From assembly GCF_004801295.1 (NCBI RefSeq), contig NZ_SSOC01000010.1, positions 1-64,000 of the forward strand: a stretch of 64,000 bases of DNA. Direction: 5' to 3'. Position numbers and translations under genes: made by a program. Positions 37,483 to 46,698 of this stretch are shown here, piece by piece (within the stretch, counting starts at the first letter, position 1; the number at the start of each line of letters is the position of its first letter). The notes under the pieces were generated by a model. The model saw only the letters and a program-made list of their open reading frames with translations. It was not told the origin of the DNA and ran no database searches. Origin of the DNA: Pseudothauera nasutitermitis. GTDB lineage: Bacteria > Pseudomonadota > Gammaproteobacteria > Burkholderiales > Rhodocyclaceae.

Positions 37483-40400
37483 TCAAGGTTTCTTGTTCAG
37501 TTCGTAGAACGGCAGCCCACGGATTACCTCTCCGGAGGAGTCGAATGATTTGTAGAGGCAATGATGATTAGGCAGCGTCTTGACCCGCTCGGAGAGGTCG
37601 CCAAGGTCGGAGGTGAAGCCGAGCGTACCTAGTTCGGCAGGAGTGACGTTGGGCACCTTGTGGATGAACCAGGTCAGCAAGGGTTCCTTATAGTCGGTGG
37701 CGCTTGCCTTGAAGTGCCTCAAGTACTGGGAAGCCAGGATCACGCCGGCCCCGAACTCCCTCCCCTGGAGCAACAGCTTGCGCAGCACGTCGAATTCATA
37801 GCGCATGATGTTGTCGGCTTCGTCGACCAGCAAGTATGAATCGATTACCCGAAGTTGCGGTTCGCTTCCCTTGAATGGTCGCTTTGGTGTCTTGAGCATG
37901 TTCTCGTAGAACATGTTCAACATGATGGCGACAAGCATGTTCTTGCTGCGGTCATCCTGGCCCATCGCATCCAGAGAGACCACGACGATTCCATCGAGGA
38001 ACTCATCAAACGGCTTAGTCTTGGCGGGATCCTTCTCGAATACTTCCATATCCACGAGATCGTCGATGATCGCCATCGGCGAATCCGATTTCCCGCCCAG
38101 CAATTCTCGGTATTCCGAGTGGATGTCATATATGGTTGGTTGGCGGCCCTGCAAGGAGCAGCTCCCGTAGGCATTGCGGACTGCCCCCTTGAGCTTGTCC
38201 CGTTGCACCGGGCCGATGCCAGAGTAAACCTTGTCCAGTACGTCGGCGAAGAACCGGAACCGGTCCAGCCAGGGCGCCATCGATTCCCCGATGGATGCAG
38301 TATCGAACAAGTTGAGTGGCAAGCGCGCCGGCTTGACTACGCGGGCACCCGTGGCCTCGACGAACTCGGGGCTACTGTAGTCCCGCTTGTAGTCGAAGAC
38401 GAGGAAGCGTGGCTTGATTCCGCGATTTTCCTCGCTGGCCGTGACGATCTGGAAGATCAACGACTTCAGCAATTGTGTCTTCCCGGTTCCCAGGTCGCCC
38501 ACGACACCGATGTTGAGCTGGTTGAGCCTTGTGTCCGAGATGTTCAGCGACAACTGGCGCGGCTCGAATCCATCGGTAGTCTTTCCAACCGAGAGCAAGA
38601 TGCCGCTGCCTTTGTCCTCAGGCATGAAAGTGGCCGATGGCTCCGAAGGTATCGGGGTTGCCACGGTCTCCCGGAAAGGCACCATGGAGGCAATGCCTGC
38701 ATCCCCAGGGGCAACGGTGGCGATTTCCGTGGCTATCTGGCTGGCCGCGTCGTCAGTGGCGATAGATGGTGGGGTAGGGGGAACATCCGTGGACGGTGTA
38801 ACGATGGCGTCGTCCAGAGGCGGCATTAGCCGCCAATCACCGACCTTGGCCCGTACGGCCTCGTAGAACCCTTGGGGGTCTCCACCGACTATTCTTCCAG
38901 CGTCCCCGGGGGAAATGGAAATACTTTCATCGAAGCCGTCGTTGTCGTGGTCAATGGCGTCGCTCAAGGAGGTTCCGTCGACGACAAGCAGTCGCCCCGT
39001 GTCATCTATCGTGATAGACGGGGCCGGGCTGAGTATTTCCGTGGCGATGCGTTCGTGGTAGCCGGCCCATCGCGCGGCCTGGCTGGAGATGAGCTCGTGT
39101 TGGCTATATACACGCAATCCGAAACCTATCATCGATAGCAATAGGTGCTGGTAGGCGAGCTTCCAGGCCACGGACCTTGGCGCTCGTTCGTCCATCGTCT
39201 TGAGGAGGATAGCCAGGGCTCGTGCCTGGGCTAGGGCTTCCCTTGCCTCTCCCGGCCCCAGGGTGCTGGCCTGGTGCCTGCACTTGACCTCGATGGGCGT
39301 GAGATGCAGGCGGACCTTGCCTGCGATGGCACGGATTCCGATGACGAGCAGGTCCGGGCGCGATAGCGAGGTATCTTTCCGCTCCTTGCCCAGTGAACGG
39401 GAAAGGTCTGCAAGGTAGCTCCGGAACGGATCGACGGGGATGATCAGCGCCATGGATGCATCGTCCGGCGTGCCTGACAGCACGGGCAAGAGGCTGTCCC
39501 TGTTCCCTGATGTGCGGAACTGGTCCTGGAGAAGGCGGACAGCCAGGAACAGGCCAAGGTCGCCGGTGGCGCCGGTATCGTCTCCAGACAGTCCACGTAC
39601 CGTTGGGATTCCCCGCCTCGCGACTTCGAGCAGGATCTGTTCGACCTGTGGCTCGCCGAGTCCTTCGCAACCTGGCAGGGGACGCAGGACCCGTCCTAGT
39701 GCGTCGCGATCGGCATCCCTTACCTGCGATAGCAGATAGTAGCCGCTGGTATCGCCAGCCCTGTGGGAATAGGAGGGCAGGTCATAGTCCCACAGGTAGG
39801 TACCTTGGATCCAGCCGCCTAGGAAGCATGCTGGATCGATTGCGGCGGACGATACCGCGACGAAGCTAGCCTGCTTTTCTTCCAGGATGTTGGAAACGGC
39901 GTGGACGTTTGGTGCGAACTGCAGCCCAACGGCATTCTCCCGCCCGCTTTCCAGGGCATTGATGCAGCTGGCAACCTTGTCGGCGAACATCTCGCCAGAT
40001 GGAGGCATCGGCAACGACTGCCGGGATTCGCTGAGGAACGATCCATGTAGCTGGCGCCTGATCCTATGGCGCACGAGCCCGCCTGCCCCCAGCGGAGAGC
40101 GCATGCCGACTATCGTCGATTCTGGCTGGGCCGAGTCAAGCTGGGCGATGATCCCGAGGTCTGGCTTGGCTCCAGGTGGTTGCCTGTCGAACCAGCGGAC
40201 ATGGTTGCCAGTATCTTCCGACAGGTTGGCAATCATGGCCTGGTCTGGACGGGAACTGGCCGGTCTCGTGTCGAAGATCTCGAGCACCCTCGGACCTACG
40301 CTGCGCCGCTGCTCGTTTCCCTCGTTGTTGCCGAACCGTCTGGCACACCATGTCGCGAGCCCTTCGTTGCACGCATCCGTGGCACCACCACCACTGGATA

Positions 40401-43017
40401 CGACAAGGCTGACGATGGGCTTCGCGGCGAGAAGGTCTGATACATCCTCGAGCGCGCGAGCAACCTGGGCAGGGCTGAATCCATTCGAGATTCCCCCTAC
40501 TACGATCCCGAGTGCATCATCGAATGGTGCTTGCCGCGACTTGCTGGCGATCTGGTCAAGGCGTGCGCCATTCCATAGCACGGACCAGTAGTCCGAGTTG
40601 CATTCGACGGAAAGGAATACGACTTGGTCAATGCCGGCAGGCCCTCCCGGGGCCTGGAGCGGCATTTCCAGGATGTCTGGTATGCAGTCTGGATCCAGGA
40701 TGCTGGCGGCCGGGCAGGGATGCGGGTCCTCGCCTTCCACCGCCTGGTGCAGCACATGCTGGGCCAAGCAATGCCATGCCAGGCGCAGGGGGTGCAATGG
40801 CGAAAGGATGATTGCGTCGGGGACGCGCGCCAGAGTGCGCCCACCTGCTTCCCGTGGACACACGGCAATGGCATCTACCCAGCAGGCCACGTCACGATCG
40901 GCGGCAATCCATGCCATGTATGCATCCAAGTAGGCTTCCACTTGCTCGCGGAAGCCTGGGTCGCGTGCCAGCCATTTCCCAAGGGGAGATGATTCGAGCA
41001 ACCCCATCTGGTCGCTTGTTTCCCTTATGCGCCTGGCGATTTCCTGCCGGGCCTCCACGAAGCCCTTCGGGGGGGCGAACAATGCAGGGCCGGGACGCGG
41101 GTCATGCAGGAAGCGTGCTCGCGAGAAAATGGGTCCGGCTTGGGCATCCCAGTCCGGGGCAGCCCACTTGGCGGCGTAGTCGTCCGAAAGGACTACCGGG
41201 ATGAAAGACTTGGCGACGGAATTCTCGTCGAGCATCCATGACTGCAGGGCCGATAGTCGTGCATGGCGATCCAACTGCACCACGGCCTTGGTGTCGAACC
41301 TCTCGAGGTGCCGCCGGTTCAGCTTGATAAGGCGTTCGAACTCGCTCCTGCACCCTTCTTCCCTGGTTTCCTCGCAAGTGATGAAGACCCGGCATGTCTC
41401 GCTGGAATGGCGGCCCGCTTTCCGGAACGAAATCTCCAGCTGGTACTTTCCGTCTGCATCTATCTCGACTTGGTAGATGCCGTCCTTGATTTCGTGCAGG
41501 AGGAGTTCCTGCCGGGCATCGGTCGCCTGCTCTGTCGCATCGTCGGGCACTCCTTCTGCCTTCTCGACCGTCGTGCCTGGGGAGGCGAAGAGCAGCAATT
41601 CGTAGCGCCCGGAACCGGGCAACGACAGCGCAGCCTCCCAGTCGGCCCCTGCATTTCCCCTGCGAGGCTTCTTGGGGGGGGCAAATTTGATAGCCATCCT
41701 CGACGTGACGAGGATGCCAGGGAGCCAGCTTGCCAGGGAGATGACCCGGGCGGTAGCGGCTTTTCTCCCGCTGGCAGCTACCTTGTAGCTGAGCGGTGAT
41801 CGCTGTCCGCCCGGCGGTGGCGTGTCACGATGCGTGGTAGCGCCGTCGACTTGTATCGGGATGCCTGTACGACCATGCGATCCTCCGGCAAGACGGACTT
41901 CGACGGGCGAGCCCTCGGTATCGGGGCCAACCGAGATGGATAGCTCTACCTCCGAATGGACGATCGACGGTACTCCCCGCGAGGCCGGGAAAATGGCATT
42001 GGTGCAAGTGATGGAGAGATCGCCGGAAGGTTCGTCGGACTCCTCGACGAGGAGTTCCGCCCAGCATTCGCATGTCAGGGAGGTCCACCAGGAAGGAGGC
42101 ACTTCCAGCCCGAGTCCAGCCGACGGCAGGTAGAATGCGGGGGTCGCGCGTTCAAAGGCCGTTGGTATCTGGCAAGTCCGCTGGACGTGCGCAAGAAGCG
42201 TCGAAAGCGCTTGCTTGGTTGCGTCGGTGCCCGCCATGCCTGCCAGGCGATCCAGGCCTGTCTTGAAGCCATCGGCCATCTCGTCGGCAACCTTCTCCAG
42301 GATGCCGGTCTGCGACTTGGCGGACATGCTCCCATCCTGCATGGGGGGAAAGCCGCAGGCGAGTGCAAGCGCCGAGCCTGGCGGTAGCCCCTTGGCGTCG
42401 TCCTGGATCGAGTAGACGCGCGATAGCAACTGCCATGCAGCGACCCGGTATCCCTCGCTAGGATCTACCTCGTCGGCGGCCATGGCGGCGCACCGGATTA
42501 TTGTCCTTGCATCATCGAGGCAATCCTCGTCGATCCCGGCGCTATCCAGCCCCTGTCCGATGAGTTGCTGGACGAAGCCGTCCTCCCACCATTCCTCGAA
42601 CGTTGCATGGCCAGTATTGCTCGAGGCGTTCATGCCGAACTCGTCGGTCGTCGAGGCCACCGACCTGTTGCTGTGTTGCCCGGGAGGCAGGAGCGCCACG
42701 AAGCTTGCCGTGTTGGGATCGTTCCGGACATGCAAGAGATGGTTCTCGTCGCACTTGCCGGACATGCCAATGCCCGGGTTGGCTTGTACCACCGGTAGTA
42801 CCAGCAACACGGGTAGCGTGGCCGTGGCGGCTTGCTGGCCATGCTCGAGCTTGATACCACCATCCACGACCAGTTCATCGAAGACTTGCTCGAGGAGCTC
42901 GAGTGGCGGGCCATGGAAGATGAAGCGGGATTCGAACTTGTCGCCTGCTTGTCCTCTTGCCGCACCCCGGACCTTGTCCTGGACGAGGGTGGCCAGGGTA
43001 TGTACGAGTCTATTCAT
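37483..43017 (-). CDS. Giant DptH-like protein: PD-(D/E)XK nuclease plus HerA/FtsK-type ATPase
   Basis: An 1,844-aa protein. Residues 1 to about 1200 are unrecognised, with beta-rich and helical parts. A PD-(D/E)XK-like core follows (RPDLLVIGIR near 1220, LTPIEVKCRHQ near 1242). After a Pro/Thr-rich linker (about 1400-1470) comes a P-loop ATPase: Walker A in GVVGDLGTGKTQLLKSLI near 1509, KRDYSSPEF, and Walker B in SYLLVDEADNIMRYEFD near 1729, then a Gln-bearing ASQYLRHF segment. This is HerA/FtsK-like and resembles DptH of phosphorothioate-dependent restriction. Its ATG overlaps the 510-aa gene's stop by 4 bp. The likely role is the DNA-translocating nuclease of a restriction/defence system; the DptH link is by recall, not a search. 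Confidence 0.8.
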   Translation of the reverse strand: MNRLVHTLATLVQDKVRGAARGQAGDKFESRFIFHGPPLELLEQVFDELVVDGGIKLEHGQQAATATLPVLLVLPVVQANPGIGMSGKCDENHLLHVRNDPNTASFVALLPPGQHSNRSVASTTDEFGMNASSNTGHATFEEWWEDGFVQQLIGQGLDSAGIDEDCLDDARTIIRCAAMAADEVDPSEGYRVAAWQLLSRVYSIQDDAKGLPPGSALALACGFPPMQDGSMSAKSQTGILEKVADEMADGFKTGLDRLAGMAGTDATKQALSTLLAHVQRTCQIPTAFERATPAFYLPSAGLGLEVPPSWWTSLTCECWAELLVEESDEPSGDLSITCTNAIFPASRGVPSIVHSEVELSISVGPDTEGSPVEVRLAGGSHGRTGIPIQVDGATTHRDTPPPGGQRSPLSYKVAASGRKAATARVISLASWLPGILVTSRMAIKFAPPKKPRRGNAGADWEAALSLPGSGRYELLLFASPGTTVEKAEGVPDDATEQATDARQELLLHEIKDGIYQVEIDADGKYQLEISFRKAGRHSSETCRVFITCEETREEGCRSEFERLIKLNRRHLERFDTKAVVQLDRHARLSALQSWMLDENSVAKSFIPVVLSDDYAAKWAAPDWDAQAGPIFSRARFLHDPRPGPALFAPPKGFVEARQEIARRIRETSDQMGLLESSPLGKWLARDPGFREQVEAYLDAYMAWIAADRDVACWVDAIAVCPREAGGRTLARVPDAIILSPLHPLRLAWHCLAQHVLHQAVEGEDPHPCPAASILDPDCIPDILEMPLQAPGGPAGIDQVVFLSVECNSDYWSVLWNGARLDQIASKSRQAPFDDALGIVVGGISNGFSPAQVARALEDVSDLLAAKPIVSLVVSSGGGATDACNEGLATWCARRFGNNEGNEQRRSVGPRVLEIFDTRPASSRPDQAMIANLSEDTGNHVRWFDRQPPGAKPDLGIIAQLDSAQPESTIVGMRSPLGAGGLVRHRIRRQLHGSFLSESRQSLPMPPSGEMFADKVASCINALESGRENAVGLQFAPNVHAVSNILEEKQASFVAVSSAAIDPACFLGGWIQGTYLWDYDLPSYSHRAGDTSGYYLLSQVRDADRDALGRVLRPLPGCEGLGEPQVEQILLEVARRGIPTVRGLSGDDTGATGDLGLFLAVRLLQDQFRTSGNRDSLLPVLSGTPDDASMALIIPVDPFRSYLADLSRSLGKERKDTSLSRPDLLVIGIRAIAGKVRLHLTPIEVKCRHQASTLGPGEAREALAQARALAILLKTMDERAPRSVAWKLAYQHLLLSMIGFGLRVYSQHELISSQAARWAGYHERIATEILSPAPSITIDDTGRLLVVDGTSLSDAIDHDNDGFDESISISPGDAGRIVGGDPQGFYEAVRAKVGDWRLMPPLDDAIVTPSTDVPPTPPSIATDDAASQIATEIATVAPGDAGIASMVPFRETVATPIPSEPSATFMPEDKGSGILLSVGKTTDGFEPRQLSLNISDTRLNQLNIGVVGDLGTGKTQLLKSLIFQIVTASEENRGIKPRFLVFDYKRDYSSPEFVEATGARVVKPARLPLNLFDTASIGESMAPWLDRFRFFADVLDKVYSGIGPVQRDKLKGAVRNAYGSCSLQGRQPTIYDIHSEYRELLGGKSDSPMAIIDDLVDMEVFEKDPAKTKPFDEFLDGIVVVSLDAMGQDDRSKNMLVAIMLNMFYENMLKTPKRPFKGSEPQLRVIDSYLLVDEADNIMRYEFDVLRKLLLQGREFGAGVILASQYLRHFKASATDYKEPLLTWFIHKVPNVTPAELGTLGFTSDLGDLSERVKTLPNHHCLYKSFDSSGEVIRGLPFYELNKKP

Positions 43018-44546
43018 TCTTCCTTGTCCAGGGGCGGATTGGCAGGGAACGGCGGCAGCAGGAGCATCCCGCTTTCCGCATCCGGGCTATCGAGCACTAG
43101 GCCGAGCATCCGGAGCTGCTGGCCCAGGTCGTTCCGGGCGATGTCATGGCGATCGACGACGATGCCATAGGCCGCGAGGTGCTGGCCGAGCCGATGGATC
43201 GAGCGGGGGCCACCCATTCCGGCTAGCGCGCAATGGACCAGTGCAAGCACGGATACAGGCCCCAGGGACACTACCCACGGGCTAGAGGGGCTGCCCCCTC
43301 TTTTCCTGAGTACATATCCCTGGTCGTAGCCCCTGAGCAACTGGATCGCTGTCTGGCGTTGTCCCAGGGCATGCCTTGCAAACTCGAGGATGTTGGCTCC
43401 GATGCCTTTCTTGCAGTTCAGCGCACGGGCCTCTCGTTCGCGGACATCGGCAAGAGTCTCCCGTATCCCTGCGGTGCCAAGGGCCTGCCGGTTGCCGCGG
43501 ACATGCTGGCATAGGCGTGCTATGTCCTCGCTCGAGGAGAGCCTCCCTCCGTACGGGACACCTGCTTCTGCCAGGTACCATAGGAGCGTATTCGTCCCAA
43601 GGCGCGCAGCCAGGTAGCCGGATGCCTTGTCCTTGAGGGCATGCAGGGCCTTGCCCCCGTATGTCATGTACTGCGGGCTACCAGGAAAGATGGCCTTGCG
43701 GATGTCATCAGCGCAGTCGGGTCCGGCTCCATCGATGGCGTCGGACAGGCAGCGCCAGATCCGGCTCTGGACATCGCACAGCCAGGTGACGTGCGACACG
43801 GTAGCAAGCCTCAGGACGGCCTCGAGTAGGCTTGTCCATTGCCTGCGTGTCATAGCCCGCTTGGCCTGCATGATCGCACGCAAGTCGCTGGCAAACTGCT
43901 TGGCAGGCATGAACTGCACGCCCTCGAAGTCCTCCAGGGCAAGGTTGGCGACTTCCTGCGGCTCTACCTTGGCCAGTTGCCAGGTCGATGATGCATCCCA
44001 GGCAGCCGTCTCCTGCTCGAGCCAGCGGGCAAATACATCGTCGTCATCCCCGACGCCCAGTGCAGCAAAGAGCTCCTTCCAAAGGGCAAGTGCGGCTTCA
44101 TGGTCCCTGGATCCGAGCCACACCATGCGCCGTACCAAGCTTCCTGCCGGCCAGGAATTGCTGCTTAGTCGTGCTGAGCCGGAAAAAAGGGATAGCGATG
44201 GCACCAACGGAGTCACCTGGAGGAAGCGCTTGGCAGACTGGTTTGGCAGCTTGGGGCTTTCCAGTACCCCGTGCAGGACCGTGCTCCAGGTGTCGGCGCC
44301 GAGCGCCGCGCCATCCGGGGCGGCCTGTTGCTTGTCGCGAAACTTCTGCAGCTTCCGTTCCAAGTCGCGGCCAGCTTGGGGGACGCTACCTTCGCTGACG
44401 GACTCGAAGCCGATCGTGCGATAGAGGGAAGCCACCAGTACCTCGGAGCTCGCGTATTCCGGCGCAGGACTGATGGATAGGGCCGATTCCTTGTAGATCG
44501 AATGGGATTTCTGCCATGGGGCTTGCTTGAACTCGGCCAGGGTCAT
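43014..44546 (-). CDS. Unrecognised 510-aa defence-operon protein (DptG position)
   Basis: A 510-aa, mostly helical protein (MTLAEFKQAPWQKSHSIYKE; SGSARLSSNSWPAGSLVRRM; ALGTAGIRETLADVREREAR). No catalytic motif or membrane segment is seen. The C-terminal 120 residues (VSVLALVHCALAGMGGPRSI, HRLGQHLAAYGIVVDRHDIA) may form a winged-helix-like fold. It is translationally coupled on both sides by 4-bp ATGA overlaps to the two ATPase genes, so its product is probably made in step with both and forms part of their complex, as DptG does between DptF and DptH. Sequence kinship to DptG was not established. Confidence 0.75.
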   Translation of the reverse strand: MTLAEFKQAPWQKSHSIYKESALSISPAPEYASSEVLVASLYRTIGFESVSEGSVPQAGRDLERKLQKFRDKQQAAPDGAALGADTWSTVLHGVLESPKLPNQSAKRFLQVTPLVPSLSLFSGSARLSSNSWPAGSLVRRMVWLGSRDHEAALALWKELFAALGVGDDDDVFARWLEQETAAWDASSTWQLAKVEPQEVANLALEDFEGVQFMPAKQFASDLRAIMQAKRAMTRRQWTSLLEAVLRLATVSHVTWLCDVQSRIWRCLSDAIDGAGPDCADDIRKAIFPGSPQYMTYGGKALHALKDKASGYLAARLGTNTLLWYLAEAGVPYGGRLSSSEDIARLCQHVRGNRQALGTAGIRETLADVREREARALNCKKGIGANILEFARHALGQRQTAIQLLRGYDQGYVLRKRGGSPSSPWVVSLGPVSVLALVHCALAGMGGPRSIHRLGQHLAAYGIVVDRHDIARNDLGQQLRMLGLVLDSPDAESGMLLLPPFPANPPLDKEE

Positions 44547-46672
44547 GCCTGCTTCCCTCCCTTGGTCGCCACGAAGCCACTCCAGGCAGTACCGATCTCG
44601 GTCCCGTCTGCGCCGATCCCAATGGCCGACTCCTCAAGGACGTCTGGATCCCGGACGATCGTGCCGGACAGCCTTGCCCTGGTCGTGTCCAGGAGTGCGA
44701 CGACGGTGCGGGGCAAGGAAGCCGGGGATATTCCCCGCTCCAGTTCCTTGACGGCCTTGAACAGGTCGTATGTCAGCGCAATTGGCTGTAGCGATTGCCC
44801 GCTTCCTACCTGGAGGAAGCAAATAGGGGATCGTGGTCGTCCCTCTGTGGCGAGGTGGAGCGCCTTGACTTGCCGGACCGGTACCAGCAAGGTCGCCTGC
44901 CGTTGCTGGGGAGGAAGAGGTTGCCCGAAGGTCGTCGTGAGGGAAACCTCGAAGCCCTGGCTTTGGTTCAGTAGGTTCTTGACTTGTTTTGCAACCTCGA
45001 AGAGTTGCCTGCCCTTGTGGTCGTCCTCCACTACGCGCTGGAACGCTTCCAGGGTCTGGAAATCCGCTACCACTGCGGACCGTGTGCACACGCTACGCCG
45101 GACCAGGCGGCATGCGAAGTCGCGAATGATGTGCTGGACACGGCTTGCCGCCGCGGGGTTGCGGCGGCGAGTAGACGGCGAGGACAGGAGGTTATCGACG
45201 TAGGCTAGTCGTTGTAGCAGGTCGAGCTCTGTTTTCGACAGTGTCTGGTATTTCCGCACGAAGTCGATCCCGCCTGCTATGGAGCGACTGAACCGGGCAT
45301 CGAGCTCGGCAAGCAGTACGTTGCTTCGCCCGCTGACTGCCACTTCGGTATCCGGGCTTGCCATGGCTGGGTCGAGCAAGTCGACCATGCCCTCCAGCAA
45401 GGAGGAGATCATCGCAGGCAGGTATGAGTCCTTGCGTTCTGCCAGGAAGTACTGCAGGCCGAGCAGGGTCCGGGTCTCGCTTGCCACCTTGTCCAGCCCG
45501 AGGTCCTTGGTGCCCTGTCGAAGGACGCTCGCGGCGGCTGGGTCCCAGCGGTGGAAGAGTGCGTGCTGGTAGCTAGAGGTGGCCAGTTGGAAGATGGCGA
45601 CCAGTTGCTGGCGACGTGGAGCCTTCGAAAGTTGCCCTGCCCTGTCTTGTTCTGCCAGGTATGCGGCCCAATTGCACGGATCGCCTGGCTGCCCTTGCCC
45701 TGCGGGCCGGTTGCCGGCTAGCAGGTAGGAAACTAGTGAGAACAGGTCCCGGAAGCTCCACCGCTTGCCACTAGCCAGTTCATACCAGCGAAGTATCCGC
45801 TGCAGTGCAGTGCGCGCTTCCTCGCGGGCAAGCAGTGCCTGGCCATGGCAAAAGGGGCAACTGCTGCCAGCGGGACATGTGCCCTGGGCTGGCCAATGCG
45901 CTGGGTTCGTAGCGTAGCCGAGGAGGACCGCAGCTGGCGGAGGTCGCCCGTCCCCGGGACTGGTAAGCAGCGATTCCGCATCCATGGGCCATACCGCGAT
46001 TCCGGGGTAGTCCGAGAGGGGCCAGCAGGATGGCGCATCGGACGACAGGCTGACGGAGCGGGTGATGCGTTCGAGCAGGGAGCGTGCCTCGTGGAGGCCA
46101 TGGTCGATGGCATGTATCAACGCGTCGTCGAGAACCCCACGGTTGACGCAGCACAGGTAGTACCGACCTCCGCGGTCACCCAGTAGCGAAAGCAATTCAT
46201 CGATCAGCAGCTCCGGTGCAGAGTGGCCTTCATGGCCTGCGGTGGCGGAGGCGTCCTGCACGATGGACAAGTCGAGCGGCCTGGGTATCGAGGCAAGGCT
46301 CCCCGCGTCGACGCGGACGACCCGTGCCACAGGCTGGCCGACCGGTGGGCGGAACAACCCGGCGAGCGTCCTTCGCAGGCCGCCACCGGCGGCCAAGCCC
46401 GTATCCAGGCAGTCGATCGTGTGCTCGATCGCTTCTGTCTTCCCGTTTCCTGGTCCTCCTACCAGAAGCAATATCCTGGGAGTGCCAAGGGTTCCCGATG
46501 CCACTTGCCCGGCCCAGGACTCAAGCCGGGAGATCAGGTTGGTCCGCAGCAGTTCCTTGCCAGGGCGGCCGCTATCAGGATCGAAGAGGCGCTTGACGCC
46601 TCCGGAGTGGTGGCCGGCCCAATCGAGCAGTTCCCCAGGGAACCTGGGGGCTTGCCCCGATGCGTTTTCCAT
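44543..46672 (-). CDS. P-loop ATPase, DptF-like position
   Basis: A 709-aa ATPase. Walker A is LLVGGPGNGKTEAIEH near residue 75. A segment with VNRGVLDDALIHAID follows, then a Cys pair set (GTCPAGSSCPFCHGQALL) and KRWSFRDLFSLVSYLLAG near the middle, resembling DptF-type ATPases. The C-terminal 300 residues are unrecognised. Of several in-frame starts, ATG 46672 is preferred because AGGGGAG precedes it; ATG 46696 is possible. It lies 26 bp after the methyltransferase stop. Likely an NTP-dependent sensor or motor of the restriction module. Confidence 0.72.
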   Translation of the reverse strand: MENASGQAPRFPGELLDWAGHHSGGVKRLFDPDSGRPGKELLRTNLISRLESWAGQVASGTLGTPRILLLVGGPGNGKTEAIEHTIDCLDTGLAAGGGLRRTLAGLFRPPVGQPVARVVRVDAGSLASIPRPLDLSIVQDASATAGHEGHSAPELLIDELLSLLGDRGGRYYLCCVNRGVLDDALIHAIDHGLHEARSLLERITRSVSLSSDAPSCWPLSDYPGIAVWPMDAESLLTSPGDGRPPPAAVLLGYATNPAHWPAQGTCPAGSSCPFCHGQALLAREEARTALQRILRWYELASGKRWSFRDLFSLVSYLLAGNRPAGQGQPGDPCNWAAYLAEQDRAGQLSKAPRRQQLVAIFQLATSSYQHALFHRWDPAAASVLRQGTKDLGLDKVASETRTLLGLQYFLAERKDSYLPAMISSLLEGMVDLLDPAMASPDTEVAVSGRSNVLLAELDARFSRSIAGGIDFVRKYQTLSKTELDLLQRLAYVDNLLSSPSTRRRNPAAASRVQHIIRDFACRLVRRSVCTRSAVVADFQTLEAFQRVVEDDHKGRQLFEVAKQVKNLLNQSQGFEVSLTTTFGQPLPPQQRQATLLVPVRQVKALHLATEGRPRSPICFLQVGSGQSLQPIALTYDLFKAVKELERGISPASLPRTVVALLDTTRARLSGTIVRDPDVLEESAIGIGADGTEIGTAWSGFVATKGGKQA

Positions 46673-46698
46673 ATTCTCCCCTATCGGTCTCGACATCC

